From Tetrahymena thermophila SB210 (Eukaryota > Ciliophora > Oligohymenophorea > Hymenostomatida > Tetrahymenidae), in NCBI RefSeq assembly GCF_000189635.1, contig NW_002476417.1, positions 62,001 through 126,000 of the forward strand: 64,000 bases of DNA, read 5' to 3'. Within the stretch, counting starts at the first letter, position 1, and each line of letters starts with the position of its first letter. Positions 47,998 through 60,986 of this stretch are shown here, one piece after another. The position numbers and the translations under genes were made by a program. The notes under the pieces were generated by a model, which was not told where the DNA came from, did no database searches, and worked only from the letters and a program-made list of their open reading frames with translations.

Positions 47998-48706
47998 TTT
48001 TATTATGCTAAGCTATGATTTTATGATTTTAGTTCCTTTAAATTTTTTGAATATCAAAAAAATACTCTACTACTTGAAAATAATTAAATTTTTTATAAAA
48101 ATTTACAATATTGTTATTTAATTAGTGTGAACGCAATTTTGAATTTTAATTGATAATCAAAATTTTCAAAAAATCATCTATAAATTAATATCAATTTTGA
48201 AATTGTGATATTATTAAAAGTGTAAAAACAAACATCAAATATTTTAATTTTTTAAAAATTGATTGGTGTATGCAACCAAAATAAATATAATTTATAAATT
48301 ACTTTTTTTAATGAAAAATAATTTCTTCAAGTTAAGATTGAAAGTATTTATAAATTTTTCAATTTGATTTATGTTAAAGTTGACGAAAAAATAATTTATT
48401 AAACAATATTTTTTTTTTACAACAAAATTGTTGATATTTCTTGAGCTTGAAGATTTTAATTGATGAGTATATTAATATGATAATATAAATATAAAATTAT
48501 TAATAATTTGAGTACAAAAAATATAAATATATAGTAGATTATAGTAAGAGTTCAAATCAAGTTTTGATAAAACTGTATCTTTATAACTATTATTCATTTT
48601 TTAATTTATTTGAAATATTTTTTTAGGAATTATTAAAATGTAGAAATTAAGACTATTTTATATATCTAATTATTTATTTTTTATTTAATTGTTTGATAGC
48701 GATTTG
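47998..48706. other. AT-rich intergenic region
   Basis: Upstream region of CCDC61 and 3' flank of the PB1/FW gene, both on the minus strand. I see no coding frame. Confidence 0.5.
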
Positions 48707-51700
48707 TCAATCGAAAAATTAAGAAATTATTTTATCTATGAGCTAGCTTTGTTTTGCTTATGTAATTTGCTGGTGGTTATATTAGCTCTGCTGATTTTTA
48801 ATAAAATCATGTATTTTTTTATCTATGTTACTTTCGCTTGGATCAATTAGCTAGTATAATTAATTTTTTACTTCTTACCAAAAATGAGAGTTATTTACTG
48901 TAGGTTCTCGGACAGCAAATTAAATCTTTATAACTGGTCCAAAACTACATTCTTTCTCCCATGAATTGGTTTTTATTTCAAACATTTGCCACTAGGTTGT
49001 ATACGTTTTTATTTCTGAAGGTATCTTGACCTGCATATGAATGGTACCATCTTGCCCAACTGCTAACTTTTAAGAAGGTGAAAATTTTGTTTTTTCAAAC
49101 ACTCCTTTTATGCATTTAAGATAGAAATTATTAATGTCCCAGTTTTTTTTGCCAACATTCTTTATTTCAATTAAAATATCCCGTTTTTCACCAGGGTAGC
49201 AATCAATAATTTAGTTTTGGGAATATTCAGCTACTTCTACTTAGTAAGGTTAAGTAAGTTCGTGCTTTTAAATGCCATTTTTACTTTTATTATTTTTAAA
49301 TATATTTTTCATATCATATTCTTTTGATTCCTCTTCTTCATTTGAGAAATCATCATAGATATCGAACTCTCCTTCTACTTTTTTTAAGAAAGCAGCAGTA
49401 TTTTGGGATACTTATTTTTTTAAAGGAACAGCACTATTATTTATTAAATTATTGAAGTTATTGTTTTAGATCTGTTAGCCTCCTTCATTTTTATTATTTA
49501 GTGAAGTTAATTCATTAAAAAAATCAATTTATTCTTACTGATTTTCTATATAAAATTTACTTTGCTTTTCCTAATGAGGAATTTGAAACAAGTTATTAAA
49601 CTATGAATTTTTTTAAAAGTTGGCATATAATTATTACTGAATTTCTTCCTCTTGGTAGCTGTTTCCAATTTTATCTGCATGTGAGTTAAATTAATTAAAT
49701 GCTTAGAGATACTGTTCATCTGGAAATTCATTGAAGGAATGTAGCTTTTGCTCACCATTTTAGTTATTTTTTTCTTTGCTTTAGCTGTTATCAAAACTGA
49801 TTGAATTTTTTGGAGATTTGTGGTTACTACCAAACGAATAGCGATGGAGTCCTCCTTGCAAGAACTGTTCATTCAAATTTTAAAAAGTATAATCATTCAA
49901 TCCATCCCTAAACATATCTATTTATTTATTATCTTGCTATTTATCTTCTCGACTTGTTTAGTTGCTAGAATTCTTTTACAATAACATTAAAGTTTGAGGA
50001 GAATTTTAATTTTATTGATATTTTTAGTTAAAACTAACATCTAATTAAGTTAAGGGAACAGAGCTACTAACGTTTTCTTAATTCTTTTGGTTATCAATTT
50101 TATTTATATTTTCAGATTGTGCTATATGGGAAGGAGGCTATTGATCAAATTCTTATTAAACTTATTGCTAGTATGAAAATGCTCTAATAGTTTTTCTTTT
50201 CTTTTTTTCTATTTGGCTTTCAATTATTGGTCTTAAAAATGGTAGGATTTCTTTTATTTTATGGCTCACAACAGTCATGATCAGTTTTTGTTTATCTTTG
50301 TATTTGCAAATGAGATTCTTTTTACAGAATTTGCACTTCTCATTTGATAGCATTTCCTAAACGCATTAAGTGCAGTTTGGATCTTTCTTAAGTTCTTCAA
50401 CAGTCTTCTTTTAAATCTACTTCAGTGTATGAAAATATTAAGGGATATTATTTTCCCTGCTATCATCTTTAGATTTTTATATAACAATGCTTTATTCTAT
50501 AAATTGCTCAAAACCATATTGATTGGCCCTTTCATTTTAGAGTTCTTTCTATATGCTTTCTAATTAGTTACTTTTGAAAATATTCTACTGAACACTTTAG
50601 CTGACAGTTTTTTCATTTACAAGAGTTACCTTGCTTTAATTTTCGACTTGCTATGACTTAACAGGCGACACCTATCTTGTTTGCTTAATCTTAGAGGGAG
50701 TATCAAAAATATAAAGATTGTTTGCTATGACTGATGGTATCTGCTTGTCTTCTTTGCTAGTACTTAGAGAAAAGCAATCAACTTAAGATATATTGTGATA
50801 TGTATCTTATTATACCATCTGCTAAAATGAAGTCTATTAAATTTCATGATTGAAACCATTATAATAATAATTACTATTAACGCTATTTTCTCTGCCTGTA
50901 TGATCACTATCTGTGCTGTTATTATTTGCAAGGACATTATTTTTTTGTTTTTATAATAATTATCCTTTCAGACTGTTGCTATCTTCTAATTTTTAACTCT
51001 TAAAGCTATCAAGATCATCAATATTAATTTAATCTTATTCACCAAAACTTGATATTTAGTTTTTAAAGTAACTTTCGCTTATCTAAGAATTTTTATTGCT
51101 ATTATTATGTTTGACATTATTGTTGCTTTATATGGATTTGAAATTTTTAGTAATACTATGATTTTATATCTCGTCAGAACCATTTCTCTATGCTTGAGAA
51201 TTTTTAGCTCCTTGACTATTCTAAGGTATATTACTGTTAATGTTCTAATTATTGAGATTACGTTCATATGTTTATTAATCCTCATAACTTGTTTATTTAT
51301 CCTTCTTCTGTTAATTTAACCCTTAATAAACTTATTTTATTGAGTTGATACCTTCATCGAGAGATGTATTGACACGATATTCTTTTTTTTGATTTATTCT
51401 ATTTTAAGAAAAATCACTTGAAAAAGAAGCAGCACCAAGAGCTTAATTATCTTTTATATTACTATCATTATTGAGAGAGTTACTGTATCTATGATTTGCT
51501 AAGTTAGGTTCAAAATGTTCTTGATAATTTTAAAGTGAATGAGTTTAACTTTAGCTATTTTTATGAATCTAAGCTCCAAATTAAAATAGGTTCTTTTTTC
51601 CAATTAAATCCATGTCATTTTACAACCCTTGAATTGATTGAGGACTTTAAATATTCATGATATTTTAGAAGTATTCTTTGAACAAAAGAAATTGTTAGTA

Positions 51701-52798
51701 ATTTGGATCCAATTAATTCAAAAACATTGCTTAAAGAGAATAAGGAGGTGGTAATGTGATAGAAGAAATTTGTCTTTGTTACTGCTATTACTATTGATTA
51801 GATTAATACTAATTTGTTTGCTATTAGTTGTGTTTGCCTTTGTTTAATAGATTTAATTAATTCTGATTAACATCTTTTGGGCTGGTGATTAGCTGATCTT
51901 ATGAGGCAAGGAAGTTATAACTCACTTGCTCATTTGAAAAATTTTCAAAATTTAAAGGCAATTAGCTTTTAAGGTTTTCTGGAATAGGTTTAGAAATCCC
52001 CCTTCTTAATGGTGTTTACTGCTAATTATTGAAATTAATCACATTTGCTGTGCTATTTCCTGTTGGTGAAAATATTTTGTTTGGCATATTCTATGTTTTA
52101 ATCCCATTCTATTTTTCTTTTTATATGTTTTCTTCATGTATTTACCCTTAATTTTCAACGTTAACAGATTATGAAGTTGTCATGGTATTACTATTGCCAT
52201 TTTAGCTGCTTGTTCTTGAAATTATTTAATTCAAATACTCTAAGTTATTTAATGAGTCATTTGGATGGGTTTGTAAATTAAAACTACTACAGTTGGAGCA
52301 AATTGATCCCTTTTAGAAACAAAATGATTACGACAAATTAGGTTAGTTGTTATCATTGATCTAAATCAACTCTGCAAATACTTTTAGATTTTTTTACTGA
52401 CTATTTTGTATTTCTTCAACTGCTGTTTAATAAGACTGCTAATCATTTATATGTACATTATCTTTATCTAGATCTACATATTTCATTACTACCTTTCCTT
52501 CTATTTTTATATGGTGATTTTTTAATAGATCTTAAGCTAGTTGTAATAAGTCTTCATAGCTATTAACCTTTTGTTTTCTTTTGTAAACATCTTATCCTAT
52601 ATATAATTTTAATTCAACATCTATCGCAAAGTTATTTTGATGACTATTATTATTTTGAGCATCTAGGAGTTCCTATTACTAATTTTTTTCCTAAATAGCG
52701 TTTGGTCCATTCGTAACTAGATGATTTTCCATTTATTAACTTTCTTTGCGTGCTATTACTTCTTCTATACTGCTTTTATATAAACTTTATGATTTCAT
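48707..52798 (-). CDS. PB1- and FW-domain protein (NBR1-like autophagy receptor candidate)
   Basis: A single exon of 1,364 codons (1,363 aa), ATG at 52798, TGA at 48707, with more than a hundred in-frame TAA/TAG codons. Residues about 54-145 resemble a PB1 domain: FAIDVELKLYIG, then an OPCA-type acidic loop MKYVDLDKDNVHIND and a closing strand LKVFAEL. Residues about 1185-1300 resemble the four-tryptophan (FW) domain of NBR1/ILRUN: CYPGEKRDILIEIKNVG, KKNW, YTTQWQMFEI and SWEKECSFGPVI. Between them lies an Asn/Gln/Ser-rich chain with one Cys cluster (about 800-825: C-x2-C, KCKFCKKNLIC). PB1 plus FW is the NBR1 arrangement. NBR1 links ubiquitinated cargo to Atg8 on phagophores. A DFFNEL stretch near residue 1085 fits the LIR consensus loosely. 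No ZZ finger or UBA is evident, so the assignment is tentative. Confidence 0.75.
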
Positions 52799-55700
52799 AA
52801 AGAATAAAAAGCTCTTCTATTACAGTTCCTTTTCTTTGAAATTTTCTGATTGAGCTGCTATACTTACTTGATTAGAAGTTTGATTTCTTTCTTTCTATTT
52901 ATTAGAAAAAATTACTTAAATTATAATATAAAAAATATTAAATTAAAAGCATAGTAAAAAGTAAACAACAGTACTATCTAATCAAATGATTCAATCAAAA
53001 TATCATTTTTGTAAACTATAATTATAATAGATTAGTAATTAAATTATAATAAATTATATAAAAGTTAATAAAATAATTTTCAATATTGCATTTATAAAGT
53101 CTAGCCATTTTTCAAACTTATTTACAAAATCAATTTAAATTTAAGTTTTGATTAATAAAAATAAGATACTCAATAAATACATTAATTTTTATTAGGAATC
53201 TAGTATATTTATTGTTTTTAATTTTATATAATATCTCTAATACTTTACCTAATTTTAAATCATTATAATCTTACTGCAATCTTCATTTTAAACTAATCTC
53301 CTATTTATAAATTGTTTTTATCTTATATTATTTTATCATCTTAATAAATCCCATATTAATGTTTTGCTCGATAATAGACAACAATAATGCAGGTTAACAC
53401 AATATTCTAAAAATCTAGCCTAAAGCATATAAAACTTAAAATTTTATTGATAAAAACTCAAAGATAATTGTTTGGATTTAGTTAAGCAAAATATCAAATA
53501 AGAGATTAAAATAAAATGTTATACAAATATGTAAGATACTCTATATAAACAAGTAATTTTACCAAATTTAAAAATATTTTAACTAAAATGCATTTTTGTT
53601 TTAAAATGTAATTGAAGATCGACTTTTAAATTTTATGAAATAAATTAATTTCTCTTATAATTATTTTATGAATAAATCTGTTTAGTATAAATAAAATGAA
53701 CTTTTACATTTAAATACTATTTTTTAAGAAAAGTTAAGAAGAAGCAGAAGAATTATTATATATTTTGAGAGTATTAAACCAATTTAGTAGAGGAAATAAG
53801 CAAATAAATTTAAAAAAATGGATATTAATTATTTATCTATGTTATTTTAATTTTATCTCTATAATTTATAATTTTAACAAAAAAAATATTAGAAAGCTAA
53901 AGGATTGAAGTGTCTATTTAGACATATTTAGAATTTCTTACATATTTTTATCTGGTTTTTGACTAATGTCTTCTATTTACTTAATTTAGCTTATAATTTT
54001 TAATTTAGCGCCTATATGAATAAATACCAGATTTCTAAAGCATTTATATTTATTTATCAAGATATCAGGGAATATTTTTACATTAGGGATTTACCTGATA
54101 TTAAAAAACATTAAATGATTATTTAGCCATTCATTTTTTAATTTTTAAACTGTAATAAAATTTTTAGAAGATTCTAAGCAAAAATCTTGAAATATGTATG
54201 ACTCAACTATATGTGATTAAGTTTGATATAAAAATATTATTTTTGGTTTTTGGCAATTGAAATTTTAATCGTTTTCTTTGATTTAATTAGTGAGAGAAGT
54301 GCTATAAAAAATTAATTTAATACAAGAATATAAAAAATATTGGAAACAAATCAGATTCAAACAGTTTGGCTGAACAAATTAAAATCACTAAAGGTTTCCA
54401 GAATTTTTAGCAAGAAAACAAGTCTTATAATTTTTCTATGCTTTTACTCATAGTGAAGTTTTAGTAAAAAATGAATTTAATAATAATTTAAAATAATTGA
54501 ATATTTTTAATTTTATTTGGCTTTATTGTAATGATATTTCAAAATATCTTTTTTTTTGAAAAAAAGTAGATAAAAATCATAGAATTAAAAGCGCTTTAGT
54601 TAGGATTTTATTAGGAAAACCTAATTTTTTATTGGATTTCTAACTCATCAGAATTTTTCTAAGCTCTATTTGGAATAATTTTTATTTTAATAAAAAAGGA
54701 TTTATTTATTAAAAGTATTTAAATTTAAAATGAATGAATTTAGAATATAAAAGATTTGCCAACAATATTTAAAGTGTCTCTTTCAATTAGATTTAATATT
54801 CAATGTTTAATTTTTGCTACTAAATCTTATTAATAATCTATCACATTCATTTTGATATATCTGGGAGACAGGAGAATAAGTAAAGCCAAATAATAAATAC
54901 CATTTAGGAGAAAAACGAAATTCAATCTTGCTCAAATCTATTTTTTTATAATTTTTCATAATTATAAATGGACCAAAATGAAATATCAAGAATACAAGAT
55001 TGAATTATTATATCTAGAAAATTTGTATGAAAAAAATTTAATAAAAGTTTCATCGCATTTAGAGAAAATTAAATGTTACTGAATATCTAGATAAATTGTG
55101 ACTTCGTAGGATATATTTATTATTAAAAATCCTTGTTAATTTATCAATTTTGATTCTGGTTATACTCGTTTAAATATCTATCTATTTTAATTATAATTTT
55201 CTTACTATTGATGATCAGAAAAAAATTGGCTAGGTTTAGATAGAAAGAATAAAATTATCAAATTATTTATTCAATATGTACTTAAGACTTCAAAAGTTCT
55301 CTAAAATAATTAAATAAATTTATCACAGAAGTTACTATCAAGTACTTTTTTACAATAAATATATTAAGAAACTGCTGTTTCTTGAAAATTCTAAACCCCA
55401 TTTTTAGAAAATTCTGAATTTATAAAATAGGATTTTACTGATTAATGATTAAAAATTTCTTTCTATAAGTGATGGATAAAATTAATTAACATATTCGATG
55501 TAATATGTATGTGTGACTGATTTTTTTAAAAGATTATATATACTTTTCACTTTTATTGTTCTAAAAAAATAATTTATTATTTCTTAAAAATGGTTTTTTC
55601 TTTGAGAGTAAAATACTTTTAATTTAGAGATTAATTAGCAAATACTTGTCTATTATACGAGATGAAAAGTCAGTAATTGAAAAATTTACCATCAAAGAAA

Positions 55701-56555
55701 ATTTTGATATCCTCATTATTGAGTTAAATCTCTTTTACTTATCTATCTAAATAGATCTAGTCTTTTTGAACTTTAGTTTTAATCAAATCCCTTAGTACTA
55801 TATTTAAATCTTAACATTTGTAAATGAATAAGTTGATAACTGTATTTTCAATTTGAATGTATAGTTTTTCGTTTTTTTTTTTTTAAATTTAGCCAACAAG
55901 AAATCAGCATTTTTTAAGTAGCAACTTCATTTTGTTTTTATTCACAACTTTTTAATAAATATAAGATATTTTTTGAACAATAATTTTTTTCATTTAAAGC
56001 TTTTTTGAAATCAGGTAACTAGCTAACTCTATTTATAATGCCCATCTCATAAATATGAGAGAAAGCAATATAATATACTTACAAGATAAATATCGAATTA
56101 ATTTAAATTGAGAAAATATACTTTTTTCTCCTTAATTTTATTTGTTTATAATTTATCAATAATCAATTTTGCTTGACATGAATCTATGGAAATAAGTAGG
56201 GCAGCTAATTTAATTATTGATTTTAGAATGAACGATTGAATGAATCATTTATTGATTTATTATTGTATTTTTGCAAAATAGAAGAAAAGATTCTTTCTTT
56301 TGATTTTATGAAGATTACTCTAGAAGATGAAATGCAAAAAAGAAACAAGCAAAAAATCATAATTAAAAGTTAGTCAATAAAAATCAAAAAAAACTCTTTT
56401 GAGTTAAGTAATAAATATTCAATCCTTTTGATAAATAAAAATACAATCAAGATAATTGTAGATTTTTAAATATAAATCTAAGGGAACAAGCAAAACATAA
56501 AAAAATAATTTTATAAATCAAACGCTTATATAATATAACGTATTTGTTCTATAGA
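52799..56555. other. Long AT-rich intergenic region with orphan coding-like scraps
   Basis: The longest gene-poor stretch (3.8 kb). Two minus-strand pieces look mildly coding: about 55675-55820 (LRDLIKTKVQKDQIYLDRQV, ends at TGA) and 54807-54989 (KIEFRFSPKWYLLFGF). A plus-strand frame from 56308 (MKITLEDEMQKRNKQK) also lies here. None shows a family match or a convincing splice partner; they may be relic exons or chance frames. The last few hundred bases are the upstream region of the gene at 56556. Confidence 0.4.
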
Positions 56556-59307
56556 ATGGTCTAAAATATTCTAAAATAAAAATTCCAAGAAAAAATATAA
56601 TAATTGATAAATGTTTTTGAAGACGCTGATTCATCTCTTCTAAAGGAGCATTACAGATAGTAAGTGCTTCAAAATGATACGTAATATTTTAAATCAGTTA
56701 AGATACTATGAAAGCAAAAATTATTTCCTCAAGGGAGTGGAGCAAAATGCTGCGCTTCTCTCCCTGAATATAATATACTTGAGCGCAAGCGAGTTAGATT
56801 AAATTAATTTTTGTTTTTAAAAAATAGAACTCTTATTGAAACTATCATTTAAACTTCTAAGCAAGTTTTATAAAATAACAACATCTCTGTATAAACATAA
56901 TTCCAAACAATATCTGTAAGAAAAACATTATTAATTTATATATTTATTTAACATAAGCAAAATTAATTAAATTTAGTTGAGTGAATATAATCAATTTAAA
57001 TTCATATTTTATAAATTATAAAAAATGCAGTTTTTAAAGGAATGCGTTGACACATGGAACACATTTCTCATTTAAAGATTGAAACAAGAAATAGTCCCTG
57101 TATTCTATGAAATTCTTAAGTCAACTCTCAATCATGACCGTACAAACTAAATATTACAATCATCTGATAACCTCAGTAAGAATTCAATTATGTTCTTTAT
57201 TATATTTTTTTTGAGGAAACTATTCAAATGTCTAAGAAAGCAATGGATTTATTACTACTCAACTAAAATGGATTGCAAATTTAAATTATGTGGGTTTAAA
57301 TATAGTAATTTAATTTAAATTTATTATATGACTCATCTGATTATTTTAATTTATCAAATGATATCATTTCTTCATAAAATGTGCCTTATTTTACTTGAAT
57401 TGATTATTTGGTAGGATAATTTACATTCAATTAATTTTAATTCGATGTTTTAGTTCTAAACACATCTTTTTATATAAGCATCATCAACCTCCAACCAAGA
57501 TATAAATATTGCTAAAACAAATAAGCAATCCCGTTATAAAAGAATACAAACTATTTATTTTAATCATTCATTTCAATTTTTAAAATTCTAATTTTTTAAT
57601 CTTACTCTACCTACTTCTACTATATATAATAACAAAATCTGAAACTAACCATATGGCTTTCTTGCTTAAAATACATTAAGTATATCAAATAGGAAAGTTT
57701 GATTTGTTAATATTGGTCTAAACCTAAAGAAAAGTGGTATTTAAAGTAGTCATACCTTCTAGTTTGGTTATAATTGTATTTAATTCTTACAGATTTTGAT
57801 TTAGCTATGAAAATATAATTTTCTTGCTTTCTTTCGAATTTAAAAGATAAAAATTAAATTTTTTGCATATTCTAAATCCCACAAATAAAGATATAGTTTC
57901 TTATTTACCCAATTCTTGATTTGTATTTATTAATTTATAATAATGTAACATATAGAAGCATAATTCAAAGAGCTAGCCCTCCACAAAAATCTTATCCGCC
58001 TCATTTCTGAATGCATATTTATTTGGTCTAAATGGTTTACCTAAGATAAAATACTTATCACGACATACAATGAGCTTGTTCACGAAGGATTCACTTTCCC
58101 AAAGCAACTAACACATTTCAATGAAATAGGTATTATTATTAAAACTTACTTACTTTCTATTTAAAGATTTAATATATTTCCTGATCTCTCACTAATATGA
58201 TTTACAAAAATACTTTTTATAATAAAGATATACTCTATCTTGATGTCGAGTAAATAGGAGCATAAAAAAAGATATGCATTGATGAATATATTTTCGTTGA
58301 TAATGATATCTATTTTGAGTAGTTTGTTTGCCACAAATAAGGTAAATTAATTAAAAAATTGTTAATTTGATCACCATAAAATTCGAAATTATTTATTTGT
58401 GTAAATTACTAGAATCACAAATTAAAAACTTAGGAGTGTTTTTTCTTCCATAAATTTAAAACATTATTAACATTATATTTAATTTTTATAAATATTAAAT
58501 TCAATCAAATTTAAAATAGGGAAATTAATTAGCAGTAATTTACTCAGTAGAAGTGTTTCATTAATTGATGACAAGCTTTATCAAAGTAAAAATATTTTTT
58601 AATACTCGTCAATTGAAGTTAATTTTTTAATTACCCATAATCAAATAAATAGTTGATACAGAAAAAGGCATTCAGATGAAAAAGATCATTCCTTATCCAG
58701 ATTATTTCTTTTTATAAGAAAGAGCAGAGGTATTATATCCTTCTATTTAAATTAATTAATTAATTGATTCTTACTCTTACACTTCTAAATTAAAATATTT
58801 TGTTTGTATTTTATATATAGTACCTTCAACTCAAAGGCTGCAAGGTGAGCAAGCAAAATGGAATAGACTTGAAACTTAATTGGGATCATCCTGAAGTGGA
58901 TAAGCTTGAATGGAGACTCCTATGCAAAAGAGGAAGCGAAAATCGCTGCTATGCAATTTATTTCACATCTAAAGAAATTGCTGTAAAAGTGAAAGACTAC
59001 ATCCATTTCATAAAAGCTAAATCCTAAATTGAAAACCTCTAAGACAAATTCAAAATGATAGCTATGCTTTACAAATCAAAAGTAGCCGAACAAGTACTTA
59101 ATTAGTTTAATTTTGGATTTATTTTTCATTAATAGAATCCATTAAATGAAAGCATTAACTAAAATAACCCTTTTTTCTAAAAAGTTTTATGAGAAAAGAA
59201 TTTAGAGTGGAGACTAGTCTACTTCTGGATCCTTTCAGAATGACAGCGAAATAACTTCAAGGATAGACGAGTTTCTAGGCAACATACAATCAAATAGATA
59301 AATCTGA
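56556..59307 (+). CDS. Multi-exon protein with helical (BAR-like?) N-terminus and PH-like C-terminus
   Basis: The first five exons (56556-56659, 56703-56792, 56828-56915, 57031-57175, 57216-57304) join in phase to about 172 aa. They encode amphipathic helices (KFQEKIQQLINVFEDADSSL, then FLKECVDTWNTFLIQRLKQE) of BAR-domain character. Later exons are less certain: KPKEKWYLKQSYLLVW (about 57720-57775), a block with LYLDVEQIGAQKK and YIFVDNDIYFEQF (58190-58340), and 58821-59106 with YLQLKGCKVSKQNGIDLKLN, EWRLLCKRGSENRCYAIYFT and SKEIAVKVKDYI. The K-x-W-(Y/F)-L-K-x-S-(Y/F)-LL strand and the final beta-strands plus helix fit a PH domain. Stop TGA at 59307 after a Ser/Thr-rich tail. A membrane-binding role is inference. 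The GC-rich island at 56737-56795 lies in exon 2. Confidence 0.55.
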
Positions 59308-60986
59308 TATCTTTAAATGATTACTTAGTGACTCAAACAAACACGTGCTCATATACTAAAACAAAAATTAAATAAATAAAAAAATTTAAATTTGACTAAA
59401 ATTAATCAATCTCAAAATCAAAATTAATTAATTTACTAAAACTATCAAAAACTCTTCTGTCTAGCAGTTACTTGCTAATAAGCAAATAAATGAGCTAGAA
59501 TTAAAATAGAATTCTAAATAATAACTACAATTTAATTAAATAAAAAATAAAATGACCTAAACCCTATCTAAAAATTTTCCTTTATTTATAAATAAAAACT
59601 CTAATAAATGTAAAAAGATTTTGGAAATGATAAATACAAATTATCATTCAATCAATAATTAACAGCTCACAAAAAAGTCCTAAAAATAAAAAAATCAATG
59701 AAATATATAGATTCTTAATCTCTTTACCTCTCCTAAATTTCTAATTTATTATGTATTATAAAAATAATTATCATCTCATCTTAAATAATTATAATCACTT
59801 GTATCCAATACATTTTTCTATTAATTTCCTATGAATTTTAAAATCTTCTTTACCATAAAATTTATAAAATATCTCTTTATTCATTTTTATAAATAAATTA
59901 AATTAGTGGCTTAAAATTTTATTTCATAATTTAATGATGTAAATGCTAAATTGATCAGTATTTATTAAAATTGAGAATATTTTTTTAAATCTATTTTTTA
60001 CTCCTTGACATAATTTTATTATTCTCAAAAAATACTACTAATTCAAGGATTAACTAATTTTTAAGTTTTGATACTTCTTAAAATTAAAAAGTAGTTTTTC
60101 TTTTTATAAAATGTTAAAATATAAAGATAATCTAAATATTTATCATTTATTTTTAACAATTAATGAAAAATTAAAATTAAAAAATGTAAACTTGTCTGAT
60201 TAAACTAAATATTTCTCTAAAAAATATTTAATCAAATAAATTAATAAATTAAAATTAATTTTACTTAAGTAATAAAAAATTATTTGATAATTAATTAGAT
60301 TTGTATTAAAATATTTATAATTTTTAGCAAGTAGAAAACGATTTAGTGTGGATTTGAGTAACCATTAAATACAACAAATCAAATAATAAAAAGTACAATT
60401 TATTTAATTTGTAAATAAAACCAGTCAAATCTAACTCTTTTAAGAATTTAATCAAAAACCAAATTTTTTTTATCATATGTGAAAAGTTTATTAAAAATAT
60501 ACTTATCTCTATTTTATTCTGTAAAACTTGACTTATCAATCTAAAAGATTCTCAAATAAATAATTAGCTATTAAATTGCTGCATTAATTTATAAAGTATA
60601 TTCACTCAATTAATTTAAAAATATTTGGTGATTAATTAGATTTACCTGAAAATATTTATCTTTTTGGCAAATAGAATGTAACTGAGAGTTGCTTTGAGTA
60701 ATGATTAAAGGAAACCATTAAATATAACAATAATGAAATTAAATAAAATTTGTAAATAAAATCAATCAAATCTATCTTTTTAAAGAGTTTAATTTAAAAA
60801 CCAAATTTTTTTTTTTTGAAAATATCTTTTAAATAAAAATTTATTTTATCAGACACAATATTTGTTTAATTTTAAAATTAATTTTTACAAAAGGAAACTA
60901 AAATATATTTTCTTATTTAAACAATTTACACTCTAATACAAAAATGAATAATTTTTAACATGTCATTGAAAATAAATAATTTTAAC
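59308..60986. other. AT-rich intergenic region with a duplicated segment
   Basis: 3' flanks of two convergent genes. It contains the direct duplication 60281-60816 and no coding frame that I can support. Confidence 0.5.
60281..60816. repeat. Diverged direct repeat of about 190 bp
   Basis: Copy A (60281-60471) and copy B (60622-60816) are separated by 150 bp. Shared ordered blocks: GATTAATTAGATTT (one mismatch in A), AAATATTTAT, TTTGAGTAA, ACCATTAAATA(C/T)AACAA, TTTGTAAATAAAA, TCAAATCTA, and AAAAACCAAATTTTTTT at the end. The equal length and shared ends indicate duplication. Confidence 0.75.

Noticed and set aside
54807-54989. Minus-strand 60-aa frame with KIEFRFSPKWYLLFGF
   Set aside because: No family match, no splice partner, and with TGA as the only stop a 60-codon frame is expected by chance.
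56737-56795. GC-rich island with a possible hairpin, considered as a noncoding RNA
   Set aside because: It reads in phase as exon 2 of the helical/PH-like gene, so coding explains the composition. No Pol III signals or known RNA shape were found.
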